Origin: Armigeres subalbatus
Lineage: Eukaryota > Arthropoda > Insecta > Diptera > Culicidae
NCBI RefSeq assembly: GCF_024139115.2
Contig: NW_026943222.1
Coordinates: 248,001-312,000, forward strand
Direction: 5' to 3'
Length of the DNA: 64,000 nt
The position numbers and the translations under genes are program-made. Every line of letters starts with the position of its first letter. Positions within the stretch are counted from its first letter, which is position 1. Of the stretch, positions 59,401 to 64,000 are shown piece by piece. Under the pieces are notes generated by a model. It worked only from the letters and a program-made list of their open reading frames with translations. It was not told the DNA's origin and did no database searches.

Positions 59401-62400
59401 GAATGTCCTTGAAGGATCAGAAGGACATTTGGGGTCGATTTGTGCAATGTACTTGAAGAAATTCGAATTAATTGTATTTAATATGGAATAATTGACTTTT
59501 TATGAAATAATTTGATAAAAAATATTTCTATCGAGGTACGTTGGCATGCTATGTAATTGCGACAAACTTGGGATACTTGAGAATGTCCTTGAAGGATCAG
59601 AAAGACATTTGGGGTCGATTTGTGCAATGTACTTGAAGAAATTCGAATTAATTGTATTTAATATGGAATAATTGACTTTTTATGAAATAATTTGATAAAA
59701 AATATTTCTATCGAGGTACGTTGGCATGCTATGCAATTGCGACAAACTTGGGATACTTGAGAATGTCCTTGAAGGATCAGAAGGACATTTGGGGTCGATT
59801 TGTGCAATGTACTTGAAGAAATTCGAATTAATTGTATTTAATATGGAATAATTGACTTTTTATGAAATAATTTGATAAAAAATATTTCTATCGAGGTACG
59901 TTGGCATGCTATGCAATTGCGACAAACTTGGGATACTTGAGAATGTCCTTGAAGGATCAGAAAGACATTTGGGGTCGATTTGTGCAATGTACTTGAAGAA
60001 ATTCGAATTAATTGTATTTAATATGGAATAATTGACTTTTTATGAAATAATTTGATAAAAATATTTCTATCGAGGTACGTTGGCATGCTATGTAATTGCG
60101 ACAAACTTGGGATACTTGAGAATGTCCTTGAAGGATCAGAAAGACATTTGGGGTCGATTTGTGCAATGTACTTGAAGAAATTCGAATTAATTGTATTTAA
60201 TATGGAATAATTGACTTTTTATGAAATAATTTGATAAAAAATATTTCTATCGAGGTACGTTGGCATGCTATGCAATTGCGACAAACTTGGGATACTTGAG
60301 AATGTCCTTGAAGGATCAGAAAGACATTTGGGGTCGATTTGTGCAATGTACTTGAAGAAATTCGAATTAATTGTATTTAATATGGAATAATTGACTTTTT
60401 ATGAAATAATTTGATAAAAAATATTTCTATCGAGGTACGTTGGCATGCTATGTAATTGCGACAAACTTGGGATACTTGAGAATGTCCTTGAAGGATCAGA
60501 AGGACATTTGGGGTCGATTTGTGCAATGTACTTTAAGAAATTCGAATTAATTGTATTTAATATGGAATAATTGACTTTTTATGAAATAATTTGATAAAAA
60601 ATATTTCTATCGAGGTACGTTGGCATGCTATGTAATTGCGACAAACTTGGGATACTTGAGAATGTCCTTGAAGGATCAGAAAGACATTTGGGGTCGATTT
60701 GTGCAATGTACTTGAAGAAATTCGAATTAATTGTATTTAATATGGAATAATTGACTTTTTATGAAACTATTTCAAAAAGAATATCTCTAGCGAGGTACGT
60801 TGGCATGCTATGTAATTGCGACAAACTTGGGATACTTGAGAATGTCCTTGAAGGATCAGAAAGACATTTGGGGTCGATTTGTGCAATGTACTTGAAGAAA
60901 TTAGAATTAATGGTATTTAATATGGAATAATGGACTTTTATGAAATAATTTGATAAAAATATTTCTATCGAGGTACGTTGGCATGCTATGTAATTGCGAC
61001 AAACTTGGGATACTTGAGAATGTCCTTGAAGGATCAGAAAGACATTTGGGGTCGATTTGTGCAATGTACTTGAAGAAATTCGAATTAATTGTATTTAATA
61101 TGGAATAATTGACTTTTTATGAAATAATTTGATAAAAATATTTCTATCGAGGTACGTTGGCATGCTATGTAATTGCGACAAACTTGGGATACTTGAGAAT
61201 GTCCTTGAAGGATCAGAAAGACATTTGGGGTCGATTTGTGCAATGTACTTGAAGAAATTCGAATTAATTGTATTTAATATGGAATAATTGACTTTTATGA
61301 AATAATTTGATAAAAAATATTTCTATCGAGGTACGTTGGCATGCTATGTAATTGCGACAAACTTGGGATACTTGAGAATGTCCTTGAAGGATCAGAAGGA
61401 CATTTGGGGTCGATTTGTGCAATGTACTTGAAGAAATTCGAATTAATTGTATTTAATATGGAATAATTGACTTTTTATGAAATAATTTGATAAAAAATAT
61501 TTCTATCGAGGTACGTTGGCATGCTATGTAATTGCGACAAACTTGGGATACTTGAGAATGTCCTTGAAGGATCAGAAGGACATTTGGGGTCGATTTGTGC
61601 AATGTACTTGAAGAAATTCGAATTAATTGTATTTAATATGGAATAATTGACTTTTATTAAATAATTTGATAAAAAATATTTCTATCGAGGTACGTTGGCA
61701 TGCTATGCAATTGCGACAAGCTTGGGATACTTGAGAATGTCCTTGAAGGATCAGAAAGACATTTGGGGTCGATTTGTGCAATGTACTTGAAGAAATTCGA
61801 ATTAATTGTATTTAATATGGACTCCTTCGCCTTTTATGAAATAATTTGATAAAAAATATTTCTATCGAGGTACGTTGGCATGCTATGTAATTGCGACAAA
61901 CTTGGGATACTTGAGAATGTCCTTGAAGGATCAGAAAGACATTTGGGGTCGATTTGTGCAATGTACTTGAAGAAATTCGAATTAATTGTATTTAATATGG
62001 AATAATTGACTTTTTATGAAATAATTTGATAAAAATATTTCTATCGAGGTACGTTGGCATGCTATGTAATTGCGACAAACTTGGGATACTTGAGAATGTC
62101 CTTGAAGGATCAGAAAGACATTTGGGGTCGATTTGTGCAATGTACTTGAAGAAATTCGAATTAATTGTATTTAATATGGAATAATTGACTTTTATGAAAT
62201 AATTTGATAAAAATATTTCTATCGAGGTACGTTGGCATGCTATGTAATTGCGACAAACTTGGGATACTTGAGAATGTCCTTGAAGGATCAGAAAGACATT
62301 TGGGGTCGATTTGTGCAATGTACTTGAAGAAATTCGAATTAATTGTATTTAATATGGAATAATTGACTTTTTATGAAATAATTTGATAAAAAATATTTCT

Positions 62401-64000
62401 ATCGAGGTACGTTGGCATGCTATGTAATTGCGACAAACTTGGGATACTTGAGAATGTCCTTGAAGGATCAGAAAGACATTTGGGGTCGATTTGTGCAATG
62501 TACTTGAAGAAATTCGAATTAATTGTATTTAATATGGAATAATTGACTTTTTATGAAATAATTTGTTAAAAATATTTCTATCGAGGTACGTTGGCATGCT
62601 ATGTAATTGCGACAAACTTGGGATACTTGAGAATGTCCTTGAAGGATCAGAAAGACATTTGGGGTCGATTTGTGCAATGTACTTGAAGAAATTCGAATTA
62701 ATTGTATTTAATATGGAATAATTGACTTTTATGAAATAATTTGATAAAAATATTTCTATCGAGGTACGTTGGCATGCGATGCAATTGCGACAAACTTGGG
62801 ATACCTGAGAATGTCCTTGAAGGATCAGAAAGACATTTGGGGTCGATTTGTGCAATGTACTTGAAGAAATTCGAATTAATTGTATTTAATATGGAATAAT
62901 TGACTTTTTATGAAATAATTTGAAAAAAAATATTTCTATCGAGGTACGTTGGCATGCTATGCAATTGCGACAAACTTGGGATACCTGAGAATGTCCTTGA
63001 AGGATCAGAAAGACATTTGGGGTCGATTTGTGCAATGTACTTGAAGAAATTCGAATTAATTGTATTTAATATGGAATAATTGACTTTTTATGAAATAATT
63101 TGATAAAAATATTTCTATCGAGGTACGTTGGCATGCTATGTAATTGCGACAAGCTTGGGATACTTGAGAATGTCCTTGAAGGATCAGAAGGACATTTGGG
63201 GTCGATTTGTGTAATGTACTTGAAGAAATTCGAATTAATTGTAGTTAACATGGAATAATTGACTTTTAGGAAAGAATTTGATAAAAAATATTTCTATCGA
63301 GGTACGTTGGCATGCTATGTAATTGCGACAAACTTGGGATACTTGAGAATGTCCTTGAAGGATCAGAAAGACATTTAGGGTCGATTTGTGCAATGTACTT
63401 GAAGAAATTCGAATTAATTGTATTTAATATGGAATAATTGACTTTTTATGAAATAATTTGATAAAAATATTTCTATCGAGGTACGTTGGCATGCTATGTA
63501 ATTGCGACAAACTTGGGATACTTGAGAATGTCCTTGAAGGATCAGAAAGACATTTGGGGTCGATTTGTGCAATGTACTTGAAGAAATTCGAATTAATTGT
63601 ATTTAATATGGAATAATTGACTTTTTATGAAATAATTTGATAAAAATATTTCTATCGAGGTACGTTGGCATGCTATGTAATTGCGACAAACTTGGGATAC
63701 TTGAGAATGTCCTTGAAGGATCAGAAAGACATTTGGGGTCGATTTGTGCAATGTACTTGAAGAAATTCGAATTAATTGTATTTAATATGGAATAATTGAC
63801 TTTTTATTAAATAATTTGATAGAAAATATTTCTATCGAGGTACGTTGGCATGCTATGCAATTGCGACAAACTTGGGATACTTGAGAATGTCCTTGAAGGA
63901 TCAGAAAGACATTTGGGGTCGATTTGTGCAATGTACTTGAAGAAATTCGAATTAATTGTATTTAATATGGAATAATTGACTTTTTATGAAATAATTTGAT
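50451..64000 (-). repeat. 178-180-bp satellite array, inverted (about 75 units, runs off the window)
   Basis: Same monomer as 44881-50135 in the opposite orientation (GGTACGTTGGCATGCTATG..., TTTGGGGTCGATTTGTGCAA). Units are 178-180 bases. Runs of 178-base units occur at about 57322-58191. Rare aberrant units occur, for example at about 60767-60792 and 61819-61832. The array continues past the window end, so its full length is unknown. Confidence 0.97.

Noticed and set aside
46855..63251. Many 60-168 codon open frames reading MHKSTPNV(F/L)LILQGHSQVSQ on both strands
   Set aside because: They are read-throughs of the tandem satellite. Their length depends on small gaps that shift frame, and they end wherever the AT-rich half supplies a stop. 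No start context, splice sites or non-repeat homology.

Overview
This is a repeat-dominated stretch of a culicine mosquito genome, most likely Aedes. The evidence is four copies of a tRNA-derived SINE of the Feilai type, several decayed non-LTR retrotransposons of mosquito type, many TA-flanked MITE or fold-back elements, and one conserved eukaryotic gene with large, transposon-filled introns. Nothing bacterial, viral or CRISPR-like was seen.

Two host genes are visible. (1) On the minus strand, four exons with consensus splice sites (27343-26322, 26248-26182, 20888-20676, 10665-10012) join in frame into about 651 codons. They encode the C-terminal two thirds or so of DRC7 (CCDC135, Drosophila lost boys), a nexin-dynein regulatory complex subunit of motile cilia and sperm flagella. 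The N-terminal exons are not in the recognisable part of the window. (2) On the plus strand, one terminal coding exon (5982-6112) of an unidentified gene converges on DRC7. Everything else is intronic or intergenic repeat.

Layout: 1-5850 fold-back element, MITE, unassigned sequence and an internally deleted LINE. 5982-7400 last exon and 3' UTR of the plus-strand gene. 7582-9540 MITE, LINE tail and a decayed array of a coding-like module. 10012-27343 DRC7 exons and introns, holding SINEs, a LINE carrying both a MITE and a SINE, and an LTR element whose 5' LTR was split by a DNA transposon. 27343-44880 DNA transposon and fold-back remnants, simple-sequence tracts, a nearly intact LINE killed by one stop codon, and a truncated LINE with a 14-bp target duplication. 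44881-64000 about 19 kb of a roughly 178-180 bp satellite, in plus orientation to 50135 and inverted from about 50450 to the window end.

Most notable: the satellite forms a very large inverted repeat. Because DRC7 is transcribed leftward and its 5' exons are missing, the array probably lies inside or just upstream of this sperm-flagellum gene. If intronic, it resembles the satellite-bearing giant introns of Drosophila axonemal fertility genes, and its transcript could fold into long double-stranded RNA. That placement is inference. The exons, the satellite and the inversion are read directly from the sequence.
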